From JAQVWU01 sp964628455 (GTDB taxonomy: Bacteria > Bacillota > Clostridia > Oscillospirales > CAG-272): a stretch of 25,227 bases of DNA. How positions within the stretch are numbered: the stretch's first letter is position 1; every line of letters starts with the position of its first letter. A program made the position numbers and the translations under genes. Positions 13,336-22,287 of the stretch are shown here, piece by piece. The notes under the pieces are model-generated. The model had not been told where the DNA came from. It worked only from the letters and a program-made list of their open reading frames with translations, and made no database searches. Location: assembly GCA_964628455.1 (NCBI GenBank), contig CAZVPD010000034.1, positions 1 to 25,227 of the forward strand, read 5' to 3'.

Positions 13336-14973
13336 TCACCGGCTCATCAGCCCGGCCCGCTGCAGCAGGCCGAATATTTTCTGTCCTTTCGGAAGAAGCA
13401 GGATGTCTTCCCTGCTGATACAGCGCAGGAGAAACACGGCTATGATATATATGAAAGCGGCAACCGCTATCGCGCCCAGAGTCGCCGCCTTCTGCGGCAG
13501 CAGCATTCCGAACAGCCGGTATGACCCGAAAGCCGCGGCTCCGCAGACCAGGGAGGCTGCGAGCGGGCGGAAAAGCAGAAGGCGGATGTTCGGAACGAGC
13601 TTCACGTATTTCGCCAGGAAATAAAAATTGATCAGGGCGATGACGCCGTAGCACAGGAATGTTCCCAGCGGAGCCCCGTAGACGCCGACCGCGGGAATGC
13701 CGATCAGGATATAACTCGCCGCAAGCTTGACCGCGGACCCGGCGATCATGGAGACGATGGGTTTTCGTTCGAGTTTATGCGCCTGAAGCATCGCGCTTGT
13801 CACGGCGACCATTCCGACAANNNNNNNNNNCGCGGCGGAAAGTACCGACAGCAGGGGGGCCGCGCGGACGGCCGATTCGTCGTCGAAGATCATGATCAGG
13901 ATGGGCTCGGATAAAACCGACATTCCGACCGAACACGGAAGGGCGATGAGCGCCGCGGTTTTCAGCGTGCTGTTCATGATAAAATCGACGCGTTTCCGGT
14001 CGCCCGTCGCAATGGACGCCGAGATCAGGGGAATGACGGAATACGAGATGGGATAGATAAGCGCCGGAGGAAGATTGAACATGGAGACGACAAGCGTATC
14101 GTAATTCCCGAATATTTCGCGGGTCAGCTGTTCCGTAAAGCCGATGGCCTGCAGCCGGCGCGACAGGATCATCCCGTCCAGCATGCCTGTAAAGGACATC
14201 ACGGAAGAGGACAGCATGATCGGGACCGACGTGATGACCAGCAGCCACAAAAGCGTTTTTACGGACCGGAGCGGCATCACGCCGCTGTCGGGCCGCCTGT
14301 ATTCCTCATTGAAAGCCGTTTCCCTGAACAGCAGTTTGGACACGCACAAGAACAGCATGGCGGCGGCGACGCCTATCGTAAGGCCCAGTATCGTCAGGGC
14401 GGCCACAACCGGCAGGGAATAACCCTGCCTGATCCCGTAAAGCGCGAAGAGGATGCCGATGGTCAGCTTTCCGGCAGCCTCGATGATCTGCGAGATCGCG
14501 GTCGGGAACATGTTCTGATAACCCTGAAAAAAACCGCGTATCGCGCTCGATATGCAGATAAAGAACAGCGTCGGCGCGATGGCCAGAATCGTGATATCGG
14601 AGTCCCCGAATTTATACGCGGCCGCGAAGAATTTCGAACCGCCCATCATGACCCCCATGCCGAACAGCCCGATGACCACAAACAATGCGAGCGTTATGCG
14701 GAAAATGCGTTTCGCTTCACGGAAGTTGCCTTTGGCACGGCTCTCCGAAATCAGGATGGAAACCGCGACCGGAAGTCCGGCGGTGGAGATCATATAGAAC
14801 CAGACGTATATCCTGTAAGCCACGTTATAATAGGCCATTCCCTCGTCGCCGAGGATGTGGTGAAGGGGGATCTTGAGCGTAAGGCCGATCACTTTGATCA
14901 GAATATTCGAGAAGGTCAGTATCAGCACACCCGAAAGGAAGAGTCTGTTACTTTTCTTTGAAGTATCCGGCAC
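13336..14973 (-). CDS. SpoVB/MurJ-type polysaccharide or lipid II flippase
   Basis: A 545-residue, highly hydrophobic protein of the MOP superfamily with about 14 predicted transmembrane segments. It is expected to move a lipid-linked oligosaccharide or peptidoglycan precursor across the cytoplasmic membrane. The N-terminal GVLILTFSNILIKVIGLTLKIPLHHILGDEGMAYYNVAYRIY is typical of the SpoVB/YabM group. The start is GTG at 14973 with GAGGTG 5 nt upstream, and overlaps the end of the deaminase gene by 26 bp. A 10-N gap hides about four residues (near residue 382-385). The frame is maintained across it. Its position before mazG matches B. subtilis yabM. A role in sporulation, wall or capsule synthesis cannot be decided. 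Confidence 0.9.
   Translation of the reverse strand: MPDTSKKSNRLFLSGVLILTFSNILIKVIGLTLKIPLHHILGDEGMAYYNVAYRIYVWFYMISTAGLPVAVSILISESRAKGNFREAKRIFRITLALFVVIGLFGMGVMMGGSKFFAAAYKFGDSDITILAIAPTLFFICISSAIRGFFQGYQNMFPTAISQIIEAAGKLTIGILFALYGIRQGYSLPVVAALTILGLTIGVAAAMLFLCVSKLLFRETAFNEEYRRPDSGVMPLRSVKTLLWLLVITSVPIMLSSSVMSFTGMLDGMILSRRLQAIGFTEQLTREIFGNYDTLVVSMFNLPPALIYPISYSVIPLISASIATGDRKRVDFIMNSTLKTAALIALPCSVGMSVLSEPILIMIFDDESAVRAAPLLSVLSAAXXXXVGMVAVTSAMLQAHKLERKPIVSMIAGSAVKLAASYILIGIPAVGVYGAPLGTFLCYGVIALINFYFLAKYVKLVPNIRLLLFRPLAASLVCGAAAFGSYRLFGMLLPQKAATLGAIAVAAFIYIIAVFLLRCISREDILLLPKGQKIFGLLQRAGLMSR
13821..13830. other. Assembly gap (10 N) inside the flippase gene
   Basis: Ten N bases. The flippase frame is consistent across the gap at this length (length with remainder 1 modulo 3), leaving four undefined residues, the last encoded by NTT. 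Confidence 0.95.
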
Positions 14974-16228
14974 AGGTACACCTCATGTCATATCTGAGTT
15001 TTTCAATGTCAATCGTCGTGAAGCAGCCCTTCTCGTAAAGGATCCTGCCGTCCGACATGGTCAAAAGGACATTGGAGGAGTTGGCCGAATAGACTGCCGC
15101 GTACGAAAGGTCATAAAACGGCACGTTGTTCGGCGCGTCAAGGTCGATCAGGACCAGGTCGGCGCGGCAGCCGGCTTCCAGCCTGCCGCAGCCGGTCCTC
15201 CCCTGCGAGAGGGCCCCGTTTTCCGAAGCGGCCTTCAGGACCGTTCCGGCGGTGATTTTTTCCGGGCTGCGTCCGATGCCTTTGTGCAGGATCGCGGCGA
15301 GATACATCTCTTTCATGATGTCGAGCGTGTTGTTGGACGCGGCGCCGTCCGTTCCGAGCGTGACGCCGACCCCTTTTTCCAGCATCCTTGTCATAGGCAT
15401 GACTCCGCTCCCGAGCTTGAGGTTGCTCGCCGGATTATGGGCCGCCCAGACGCCGTGCCCGGACAGGATCTCCATATCTTCTTCTTCGACCCAAACGCAG
15501 TGGGCTGCGGTCGCGGGAACGTCAAACACGCCGTTGTCCGCAAAAAAGCGCGCCGGCGTCACGCCGTGCCTCTGTTTGCATTCCCTGTGTTCGGACTCGG
15601 TTTCGGACAGGTGGATATGCATATTGCTTCCCGTCCGGGCGGCGTAATCCGCCATGAATCGCGCCGAATTCGCCGTGTTGGTGTATTCGGCATGGAGGGA
15701 CATATCGATCCTTATGCGCCCGTCCTCGGCGTTGTGATACTCCTCGAACAGACTTTTCGCCTCCAGAAAGCGCACGGACCGCGCCATGTCCTCAAGGGGG
15801 TCAAAAGACAGGACCGCCCTGCTCAGATTTGCCTTGATCCCGGTCCCGGCGGCAGCCCGCGCGGTTTCGGGGCAGTACATATACATGTCGGAAAAAGATA
15901 CGATGCCGTTTTTGATCATCTCCGCGATCGCCCACAGCGACGCCGTGTAAACCGCCTCGGGGGTCAGCTTTTCTTCGGCCGGGAAAATTGCCTCCTCAAG
16001 CCAGCGCCCGAGGGGCATATCCTCCCCGTAGCCGCGGAAAAGCGTCATCGCGGCATGCGTGTGGCAGTTGTAGAATCCGGGCAGCAGCATTCCGCCGCCG
16101 CAGTCGATGACCCGGTCGAAGGGACCTTCGGGCCGGACATTGCCCGCATAGCCGATCAGAGGGCCGGAAACGGCAAGGAAAGTGTCGCCGTATCCGATGG
16201 TTCTGGCATTTTCGAATAAAATTTTCAT
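14948..16228 (-). CDS. mtaD: 5-methylthioadenosine/S-adenosylhomocysteine/adenosine deaminase
   Basis: Amidohydrolase of the MtaD/TrzA group, 426 residues, that removes the 6-amino group of methylthioadenosine, S-adenosylhomocysteine or adenosine. Metal ligands are His56 and His58 in NCHTHAAM. They are followed by MTLFRGYGEDMPLGRWLEEAIFPAE, a family signature. HIHLSETESEH, WAAHNPASNLKLGSG and LGTDGAASNN complete the active site. I chose the ATG at 16228, which has AAGGGA 9 nt upstream. The ATG at 16255 has none. It follows purine nucleoside phosphorylase by 45 bp, in which GGCGCG/CGCGCC (16246-16266) could form a small hairpin. Context fits nucleoside salvage. Related deaminases with other substrates cannot be excluded. 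Confidence 0.88.
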   Translation of the reverse strand: MKILFENARTIGYGDTFLAVSGPLIGYAGNVRPEGPFDRVIDCGGGMLLPGFYNCHTHAAMTLFRGYGEDMPLGRWLEEAIFPAEEKLTPEAVYTASLWAIAEMIKNGIVSFSDMYMYCPETARAAAGTGIKANLSRAVLSFDPLEDMARSVRFLEAKSLFEEYHNAEDGRIRIDMSLHAEYTNTANSARFMADYAARTGSNMHIHLSETESEHRECKQRHGVTPARFFADNGVFDVPATAAHCVWVEEEDMEILSGHGVWAAHNPASNLKLGSGVMPMTRMLEKGVGVTLGTDGAASNNTLDIMKEMYLAAILHKGIGRSPEKITAGTVLKAASENGALSQGRTGCGRLEAGCRADLVLIDLDAPNNVPFYDLSYAAVYSANSSNVLLTMSDGRILYEKGCFTTIDIEKLRYDMRCTCAGYFKEK

Positions 16229-16273
16229 GGATGACGATCCCTTAAGGCGCGGCATACGGACGCGCCGTTATTT

Positions 16274-17101
16274 TTATAAAGAAGTTATGACCGACGAAAG
16301 CAGGGTCCTGAATTTCTGCGAGATCACTCTGCCCGTATCGAGGACTTCTTTTTCGGTGATGGCCGTGCCCGTGATGCCCGCGGCCATATTGGTCACGCAG
16401 GAGATGCACAAAACGGCGATCCTGCACTGCGCGGCCTGGATGACCTCCGCAACGGTGGACATGCCCGCAAGGGTCGCTCCCATGGTGCGCAGCATATTGA
16501 TCTCGGCGGGCGTCTCATACTGCGGACCCGCCATGAAACCGTAAACGCCTTCTTTGAGTTCGATGCCCAGTTCCCGCGCCTTGCGCTGCGCCAGTATATT
16601 CAGCCCCATATCGTAGACCCGCTGCATGTCGAAGAAGCGGTCGCCGAACTCGGCGATATTCGGGCCCCGGCAGGGCGAATCGGGTACCAGCTTGATGTGG
16701 TCGCGCACGCTGACCAGGTCGCCGAGTCTGTATTTGTCCGAGATCCCGCCCGCCGCGTTCGTGATGATCAGCTTGCGGACCCCGAGCAGCTTAAAAACGC
16801 AGACAGGATAGGCCGTTTCCCACATCTCGTAGCCTTCGTAATAGTGGAAGCGTCCGTTCATGACATAAACGCGCTTCCCTTCGAGCGTTCCGCACACCAG
16901 CTCCCCCTTCTGATAGGAAACGGTGGAGCGCGGGAAATGGGGTATTTCCGCATAGGGTATGACGACTTTATCCGCGACCGCGTCCGCGAATCCGCCCAGA
17001 CCGCTCCCCAGAATAACGGCGATGTCCGCGGTCCCGCCGCTCCTGGCTTTGATGTAATTGGCGCTTTCGACATAGGCGCCCAGTTCCGCTTTTTTATACA
17101 T
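16274..17101 (-). CDS. Purine nucleoside phosphorylase
   Basis: Phosphorolyses purine nucleosides to the free base and (deoxy)ribose 1-phosphate. The 275-residue protein is of the trimeric PNP/MTAP type. It shows the phosphate loop GSGLGG (32-37), GRFHYYEGY (83-91), ITNAAGG (113-119), GPQYETPAE (192-200) and AGMSTVAEV (212-220). Asn238 in the CVTNMAAG segment sits where the Asn that selects 6-oxopurines is expected, so inosine and guanosine are likely substrates. The ATG at 17101 has AAAGGGGAT about 8 nt upstream. A longer frame to 17203 overlaps the kinase gene and is not supported. It lies 25 bp after the nucleoside kinase and 45 bp before the deaminase. Confidence 0.95.
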   Translation of the reverse strand: MYKKAELGAYVESANYIKARSGGTADIAVILGSGLGGFADAVADKVVIPYAEIPHFPRSTVSYQKGELVCGTLEGKRVYVMNGRFHYYEGYEMWETAYPVCVFKLLGVRKLIITNAAGGISDKYRLGDLVSVRDHIKLVPDSPCRGPNIAEFGDRFFDMQRVYDMGLNILAQRKARELGIELKEGVYGFMAGPQYETPAEINMLRTMGATLAGMSTVAEVIQAAQCRIAVLCISCVTNMAAGITGTAITEKEVLDTGRVISQKFRTLLSSVITSL

Positions 17102-17126
17102 TGGATCTATCCCCTTTACGGTTTTA

Positions 17127-18041
17127 TTAAAAACTGCCCATAAATTCCCTGTAGACAGAGTTCTTCGGCAGATAACGTTTGTTGATGGCGGGAATCGCAT
17201 CAAAACGGGAGCTCAGGGAAACGCATTCGTCATAATACCGGCTGTCCGGTTTCACCTGACCGATGATTTCGAGAAAATCTTCTTTGATCATATTCATTTC
17301 GTAAAGCAGCAGCGAATTGATCCGTATCCCGATGCCGCCGACATACGGCATGATGTTGATGTCCTCGTTGCGCGTCACGCTGTCCCATAAAAACAAAGTG
17401 AATTCGGGCGACGCCCCCCTGAATTTATAGTCTCGCACGATGCGCCTGATCAGCCGGATCTCCCGCCGCGTAAAGAACCGGCCGGATACGGTGAGGTCGT
17501 CTTCGACCGAAATATGAAGCTGCGCGTATTTATCCGGAGGGAAAAGGGAAAGCACCTCGGGATATACGGCCTGAAGCCCCTCGAAGATCACATAATAATC
17601 TTCATACGGTTCAAACAGGGTGTAGGAACTGCGCCTGCCCGTTAAAAAATCGAAAGCCGGCAGATAAACGTGTTCTTTATCGGTGATCTTCCGCACGCAT
17701 TCCTCAAGATAGCCGAGGTCCAGGGCATCGGCGCTGTCATAATCCTTTTCATCGGTGAGACTAACGGTCCTGCGGTCCGTTTCCGGGCTGCCCCGGAAAA
17801 AATTATCGATCGATACGGTCCTGACCCTGTGGCCGCGGCGGTTGAACTCCTCGGTCAGGCGTTTGGCGGTCGTCGTTTTTCCGGAGCAGGTGGGGCCCGA
17901 CAGCATGATGAATGTCAGGGCGGGATTGGCTGTCAGAAGCCGCGCCGCCTCCGTGATCTGCTCGTCGTAGCCTGCTTCCGCGCTTGCGATGCAGCCGGTG
18001 ATCTCCGCCTCATCCTCGAATTTAAAGTTCTGTGTCATCAT
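17127..18041 (-). CDS. Uridine kinase-like nucleoside kinase
   Basis: A 304-residue P-loop kinase of the uridine kinase/phosphoribulokinase family, expected to phosphorylate a nucleoside (uridine, cytidine or similar) with ATP. The Walker A loop is GPTCSGKTT at 49-57, followed by SIDNFFRG with the catalytic-type Asp. LPAFDFLTGRR and VIFEGLQAVYP match the family. Clostridial relatives often have an extra TGS/ThrRS-like N-terminal half, which is missing here. Instead about 45 residues of no clear similarity precede the P-loop. The start overlaps the HemZ stop (ATGATGA), with GGGAAAG upstream. Coupled to HemZ and followed by PNP. Confidence 0.9.
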   Translation of the reverse strand: MMTQNFKFEDEAEITGCIASAEAGYDEQITEAARLLTANPALTFIMLSGPTCSGKTTTAKRLTEEFNRRGHRVRTVSIDNFFRGSPETDRRTVSLTDEKDYDSADALDLGYLEECVRKITDKEHVYLPAFDFLTGRRSSYTLFEPYEDYYVIFEGLQAVYPEVLSLFPPDKYAQLHISVEDDLTVSGRFFTRREIRLIRRIVRDYKFRGASPEFTLFLWDSVTRNEDINIMPYVGGIGIRINSLLLYEMNMIKEDFLEIIGQVKPDSRYYDECVSLSSRFDAIPAINKRYLPKNSVYREFMGSF

Positions 18042-19546
18042 ATCCGTACTTTCCCGGTCAAAAAATCGTTTATTTTTCCGAAAAACGGCCCGACGCCGCT
18101 TTCCTCGTTCATATTCAGATATTCATAGGGATATTTCGGCATAAACAGCCTTTGGATCTTTGCCTGTCCGCCCTGCGGGTCCGCGCCCTGCACCAGCTTT
18201 GTGACCGATCCGGCTCCGACGGCAAAGATGCTGTGTATTTCCTCCATGATCGCTATATTATACACTCCCTCGCATCCCGGAAGCGAAAAGCCGGTGTTCT
18301 CCAGATTCCCGGCGGCATTCTTCTGCCTGTAGATATAATAAGGCCTGTATCCGGCTTCTTTTGTTTTGAGCTGCGCGTAATCCACGCTTTCTCGCGCCCC
18401 GTTTCCGGAGTCCGCATACGGCGCCGCGCTCCGCGCTTTTATATCGGATGACTTTTTCACGCAGAAGGTGTGGACGGTGATGTTGTCCGGACGCAGGGCG
18501 ATCACGCCGTCCGTGCTGCGAGCGAACGACTCCGCGCTGTCGCCGGGCAGTCCGGCTATAAGATCCGTGTTGATATGTTCTATGCCGCTTTCCTTCGCGG
18601 TCTCATAAGCGCGGAAAAAATCATCGCGGGTATGATTGCGTCCGATCGCCCGCAGGACGCCGTCGTCGAGCGTCTGCGGATTGACGCTCACCCTTGTCAC
18701 GCCGTAAAAGCGCGCCGCGGCCAGCTTTTCGGCGGTCACGGTATCCGGTCTCCCCGCTTCAAGCGTGAATTCGCGCGGAGTTCCGTTCTGAAGCCGCAGA
18801 TTTTGATCGGTCCGGCTGAGAAGCCGGTTCAGCTGGGCGGCGGTCAGCACCGTCGGCGTTCCTCCCCCGATGTAAACGGAGACGATCCGAAGGCCCGCGC
18901 TCCGCACCGTTTCAAACATTCTGTCAAGGTCCGCGCACAGCCGGTCCAGATAAGCGGGGATCATGGACATGAGCCTCGGTGTCGAATAGGAAACAAACGA
19001 GCAGTAGGAGCATCTCGACGGGCAGAACGGTATGGATATATACAGGCTGCAGGCTTTCGGGGGCAGCGAGCGGATGACTTCGGCTTCGGTGCGGGCGACG
19101 GACACCGCGAGCGCGGCTTTTTCCCCGCTGACGAGATAATCCTCCGACAGTCTTGCTGCGGCCGATTCGGCAGACATGCCCCCGCCGGTCAGTTTCATGG
19201 CCGGCTTTGACGGACGGACCCCCGTCAGGGTCCCCCAGGCCGGCCACTCCCCCAGAAGTTCGCCGCATGCCCGGCGGACCGCCCTGCCCGCCGCTATTTT
19301 TATCGTCCGTTCCCGGTCATAATCCGTCCTGTACGGTTCGGCATGGACAAACGTCTCCGTTCTGCCTCCGGCGGTCACCGACACGCTGCATATTGCGGCG
19401 CCGGGATCCTCCCGGACACTCAGCGTCATAACGGGTTCGCCGGCGGTGCCGGCTCCCGGTGCGGAAAAACGTTCGCCGGGAAAATACAGCATGCACAGCG
19501 TCTGCACAAAATAGGGCTTTATACTGCCTTCGACCGTAAGCTTCAT
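18038..19546 (-). CDS. hemZ: HemZ-type radical SAM protein (coproporphyrinogen III oxidase-like)
   Basis: A 502-residue radical SAM enzyme. The cluster motif is C175-x3-C179-x2-C182 (PFCPSRCSYCSF), followed by VYIGGGTPT, a HemN/HemW family hallmark. The long N-terminal domain before the motif (about residues 1-165) and the C-terminal RQKNAAGNLENTGFS and AVGAGSVTKL segments are those of the HemZ subgroup found in Bacilli and Clostridia. It is annotated as oxygen-independent coproporphyrinogen III dehydrogenase, but the true reaction is uncertain. The ATG at 19546 overlaps the D-aminoacyl-tRNA deacylase stop as ATGA, which fixes the start. A longer frame to 19759 runs into the deacylase gene and is rejected. 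Confidence 0.9.
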   Translation of the reverse strand: MKLTVEGSIKPYFVQTLCMLYFPGERFSAPGAGTAGEPVMTLSVREDPGAAICSVSVTAGGRTETFVHAEPYRTDYDRERTIKIAAGRAVRRACGELLGEWPAWGTLTGVRPSKPAMKLTGGGMSAESAAARLSEDYLVSGEKAALAVSVARTEAEVIRSLPPKACSLYISIPFCPSRCSYCSFVSYSTPRLMSMIPAYLDRLCADLDRMFETVRSAGLRIVSVYIGGGTPTVLTAAQLNRLLSRTDQNLRLQNGTPREFTLEAGRPDTVTAEKLAAARFYGVTRVSVNPQTLDDGVLRAIGRNHTRDDFFRAYETAKESGIEHINTDLIAGLPGDSAESFARSTDGVIALRPDNITVHTFCVKKSSDIKARSAAPYADSGNGARESVDYAQLKTKEAGYRPYYIYRQKNAAGNLENTGFSLPGCEGVYNIAIMEEIHSIFAVGAGSVTKLVQGADPQGGQAKIQRLFMPKYPYEYLNMNEESGVGPFFGKINDFLTGKVRI

Positions 19547-20001
19547 CCGGTCAGCACCCCGCTGTCCATGATGATGGTGACCGGACCGTCGTTTACCAGC
19601 GAAACACGCATGTCCGCGCCGAAAACACCTGTTTCCACGCTTCCCTGACCGACGCGCGCGCGCAAAGCCTCCGTAAAAAGCCCGTACAGCGCTTCGGCCT
19701 CGTCCGGGGGCGCGGCAAGCAGATAATCGGGACGGTTTCCGTGCGTGTAATCGGCGCACAGAGTGAACTGGGAAACGACCAGCGCGCTCCCCCCGATATC
19801 CCTGACGGACAGATTCATTTTCCCGTTTTCATCGGAAAATATCCTGAGTTTCGATATTTTTTCGGCAAGTACGGACGCGTCCCGCCCGGTATCGCCTTTT
19901 TTTACGCCCAGCAGGATCAGCAGGCCGTTTTTGCACTGCCCCCTGACCCGGCCTTCCGCGGAAACCGACGCTTCGGTCACCCGCTGCAGCACAGCAATCA
20001 T
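19543..20001 (-). CDS. dtd: D-aminoacyl-tRNA deacylase
   Basis: Cytosolic proofreading enzyme that removes D-amino acids (and glycine) wrongly attached to tRNA. The 152 residues start MIAVLQRVTEASVS as in the family. The two signature motifs are seen: SQFTLCAD (77-84) and NDGPVT (137-142). The ATG at 20001 is preceded by GGAGTG at about 4-9 nt. The upstream in-frame ATG at 20040 would add 13 unrelated residues and abut the Rel stop. It lies 42 bp after rel and overlaps hemZ. The rel-dtd-hemZ order is common in Clostridia. A link with D-serine metabolism through dsdA in the same window is probably coincidental. Confidence 0.96.
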   Translation of the reverse strand: MIAVLQRVTEASVSAEGRVRGQCKNGLLILLGVKKGDTGRDASVLAEKISKLRIFSDENGKMNLSVRDIGGSALVVSQFTLCADYTHGNRPDYLLAAPPDEAEALYGLFTEALRARVGQGSVETGVFGADMRVSLVNDGPVTIIMDSGVLTG

Positions 20002-20043
20002 GGTCACTCCGTTTGTTTCTGATCTTTTTTTATCGGGCACGCT

Positions 20044-22245
20044 TTACGAATAGCCGCGTTCGACGCTTTCGACATTTTTGATCGTGCGCAGCCGCGCCAG
20101 GATCGATTTCATATGGTCCAGATTCCTGCAGCTGACGACCATGCTCAGTATGATCTCGCTGTCGCTCTTTTTCTGCGTGTTGATCTGAAGAATGGACACC
20201 TTCATATCGGCAAGCGCGGCTGAGATGTCCGATATGAGGGTGATGCGGTTCCGCGCCGTGATCTGCAGCATAGCCTCAAAAAGACTTTCGCCGGAGTTTT
20301 CGGGCATCTGCCAGTTCGCGGCTACCCAGCGGTCGCTGTTCAGCGGATTGCCGCTGTTGGCGACGACATTCGGACAGTCCCTCTTGTGTATGGAAATGCC
20401 GTATCCTTTCGTGATAAATCCGATCAGCTTGTCGCCGGGAACGGGATTGCAGCAGCGCGCGAATTTTACGTACAGGTCCTCGACGCCGTCGACCAGGACG
20501 CAGGAAGCGGATTTTTTATTCTTCGGAATAGGAGCCGTGACGACCTGTTCCGGGGCAAGCGCTTCGGGTTCCTGCTCGATTTTTATCACACGGTCGAATT
20601 CGTCGCGCAGCTTGGCGGACAGTTTGGTGACGGTGAGTCCGCCGTAGCCGATGGTATTGTACAGGTCCTCCACCGAGTTGATGCCGATGCGTTCGGCGAC
20701 GTTGCTTAAAATCTCTTCTTTCTGGGCTTCGGTATACGGACGGTTGTATTTTTTGAGTTCCCTCTCGATATCGGCACGCCCGACGACGATGTTTTCGGAC
20801 CGTTTTTCCTTTTTGAACCACTGCCGGATCTTCGTCCGGGCCTCACTCGTCTTGACGATCTTCAGCCAGTCGCGGCTGGGGCCCTTCGAGGAGGCGGAAG
20901 TCAAAATTTCGACGATCTCGCCGTTCTGCGGCACCCGGTCGATCGGGGCTATCATGCCGTTTATTTTCGCGCCGATCATTTTATTGCCGACGCCCGAGTG
21001 AATGGCATAGGCGAAATCGATGACGGTCGCGCCCTGCGGCAGGGTGATCACATCCCCTTTGGGGGTGAAGACAAACGTGTCGTCATGGAAGATGTCTATT
21101 TTCAAAGCGCGCAGGAATTCATCGGGATCGCGCGTCTCGTCCTCGGCTTCGATCAGTTTGGCGATCCACTCGAGTTTTTTATCGATCTCCGCTTTGCTCC
21201 GGTCGCCCGATTTGTATTTCCAGTGCGCGGCAATGCCGTATTCGGCGATCTGATGCATTTCCCATGTCCGTATCTGCACTTCAAAAGGGATGCCGTCGCG
21301 CCCGATGACCGTCGTATGAAGCGAGCGGTACATGTTCGGCTTGGGGGTGGACAGATAATCCTTGAACCGTCCGGGCATGGAGTTGAACATATCGTGGATG
21401 ATGCCGAGGACCGTGTAGCACTCGAGTTCCGTCTTGACGATGACCCGCAGGGCGTAGAAGTCATAGATCTCATCGAAGCTTTTGTTCTGCTCGTACATTT
21501 TTTTATAAATGCTGTAAACGGATTTGACCCTTCCTTCAAGGGTGAAATCGATCCCCGAGTCGGTCAGCTTGTTTGAAACCAGACTCCGCGCGTTGTCGAT
21601 GAAGTTGCGGTTCTCGCCGTATTTCTTTTCGATGTCCGACTTGACTTCGGCGTATCCTATGGGGTCGAGATAGCCGAGGGCAAGGTTTTCAAGCTCCTGC
21701 TTCATGCGCTGCATACCCAGCCGGTGAGCCAGGGGCGCGTATACCTGCATGGTTTCAAGCGCGGTGATGCGCCGCTTGCCCTCGGGCTTTACGTCAAGGG
21801 TGCGCATATTGTGCAGGCGGTCGCACAGTTTTATGAAGATGACCCGTATGTCGCGTGCCATGGCAAGAAACATCTTGCGCAGGTTCTCCATATGTTCTTC
21901 TTCTTTGTCTTCAAACGGTATCCTTACCAGATTGGTAAGACCGTCTACCAGAAGCGACACATCGGGTCCGAATTCGGTGCGCAGAAAGTTGCAGTCCACC
22001 TTTGAACCGCAGTCTTCGATGGTGTCGTGAAGCAGCGCCGCGCAGACGGAATCGGTATCCAGTTCCAGCCCCGCCACGATCTCGGCAACCGCCACGGGAT
22101 GCGAGATATATTCCTCTCCGCTTACGCGGTATTGTCCTTCGTGAAGCTGCCTGGCGTATAAGTACGCCTTTTTGATCTTTTCGATATCGTAGTTCTTGCC
22201 CGTTTTTTCGAGCATAAGCAGCAGCTTTTCTATAGCTTCATACAT
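20044..22245 (-). CDS. rel: Bifunctional (p)ppGpp synthetase/hydrolase Rel
   Basis: Stringent-response enzyme of 733 residues. It has the hydrolase HD domain (His49, then HDTIED at 73-78) and the synthetase domain with RFKD at 293-296. RxKD is the version of this loop found in bifunctional Rel rather than synthetase-only RelA. A TGS domain follows at about 390-455 (TFVFTPKGDVITLPQGA) and an ACT domain at about 660-733 (ARNRITLISDISAALADM). EVQIRTWEMHQIAEYGIAAHWKYK is also a family hallmark. Both catalytic centres look intact, so it should make and degrade (p)ppGpp. GGCAGGTG precedes the ATG. It sits 42 bp after recJ. The apt gene commonly found between recJ and rel is absent. Confidence 0.97.
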   Translation of the reverse strand: MYEAIEKLLLMLEKTGKNYDIEKIKKAYLYARQLHEGQYRVSGEEYISHPVAVAEIVAGLELDTDSVCAALLHDTIEDCGSKVDCNFLRTEFGPDVSLLVDGLTNLVRIPFEDKEEEHMENLRKMFLAMARDIRVIFIKLCDRLHNMRTLDVKPEGKRRITALETMQVYAPLAHRLGMQRMKQELENLALGYLDPIGYAEVKSDIEKKYGENRNFIDNARSLVSNKLTDSGIDFTLEGRVKSVYSIYKKMYEQNKSFDEIYDFYALRVIVKTELECYTVLGIIHDMFNSMPGRFKDYLSTPKPNMYRSLHTTVIGRDGIPFEVQIRTWEMHQIAEYGIAAHWKYKSGDRSKAEIDKKLEWIAKLIEAEDETRDPDEFLRALKIDIFHDDTFVFTPKGDVITLPQGATVIDFAYAIHSGVGNKMIGAKINGMIAPIDRVPQNGEIVEILTSASSKGPSRDWLKIVKTSEARTKIRQWFKKEKRSENIVVGRADIERELKKYNRPYTEAQKEEILSNVAERIGINSVEDLYNTIGYGGLTVTKLSAKLRDEFDRVIKIEQEPEALAPEQVVTAPIPKNKKSASCVLVDGVEDLYVKFARCCNPVPGDKLIGFITKGYGISIHKRDCPNVVANSGNPLNSDRWVAANWQMPENSGESLFEAMLQITARNRITLISDISAALADMKVSILQINTQKKSDSEIILSMVVSCRNLDHMKSILARLRTIKNVESVERGYS

Positions 22246-22287
22246 GTCCGGTCACCTGCCCCGATGAGATTCCGATCCGTTGATTTT

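Noticed and set aside
14873..16219. Long 448-codon plus-strand open frame opposite the deaminase gene
   Set aside because: Arg/Gly/His-rich shadow translation of a GC-rich gene. It has no recognisable domain, and the opposite strand encodes a clear amidohydrolase.
16246..16266. 6-bp hairpin GGCGCG/CGCGCC between PNP and the deaminase gene
   Set aside because: Followed by the ribosome binding site rather than a T-run, so it is not a terminator. Too small to call a regulatory element.
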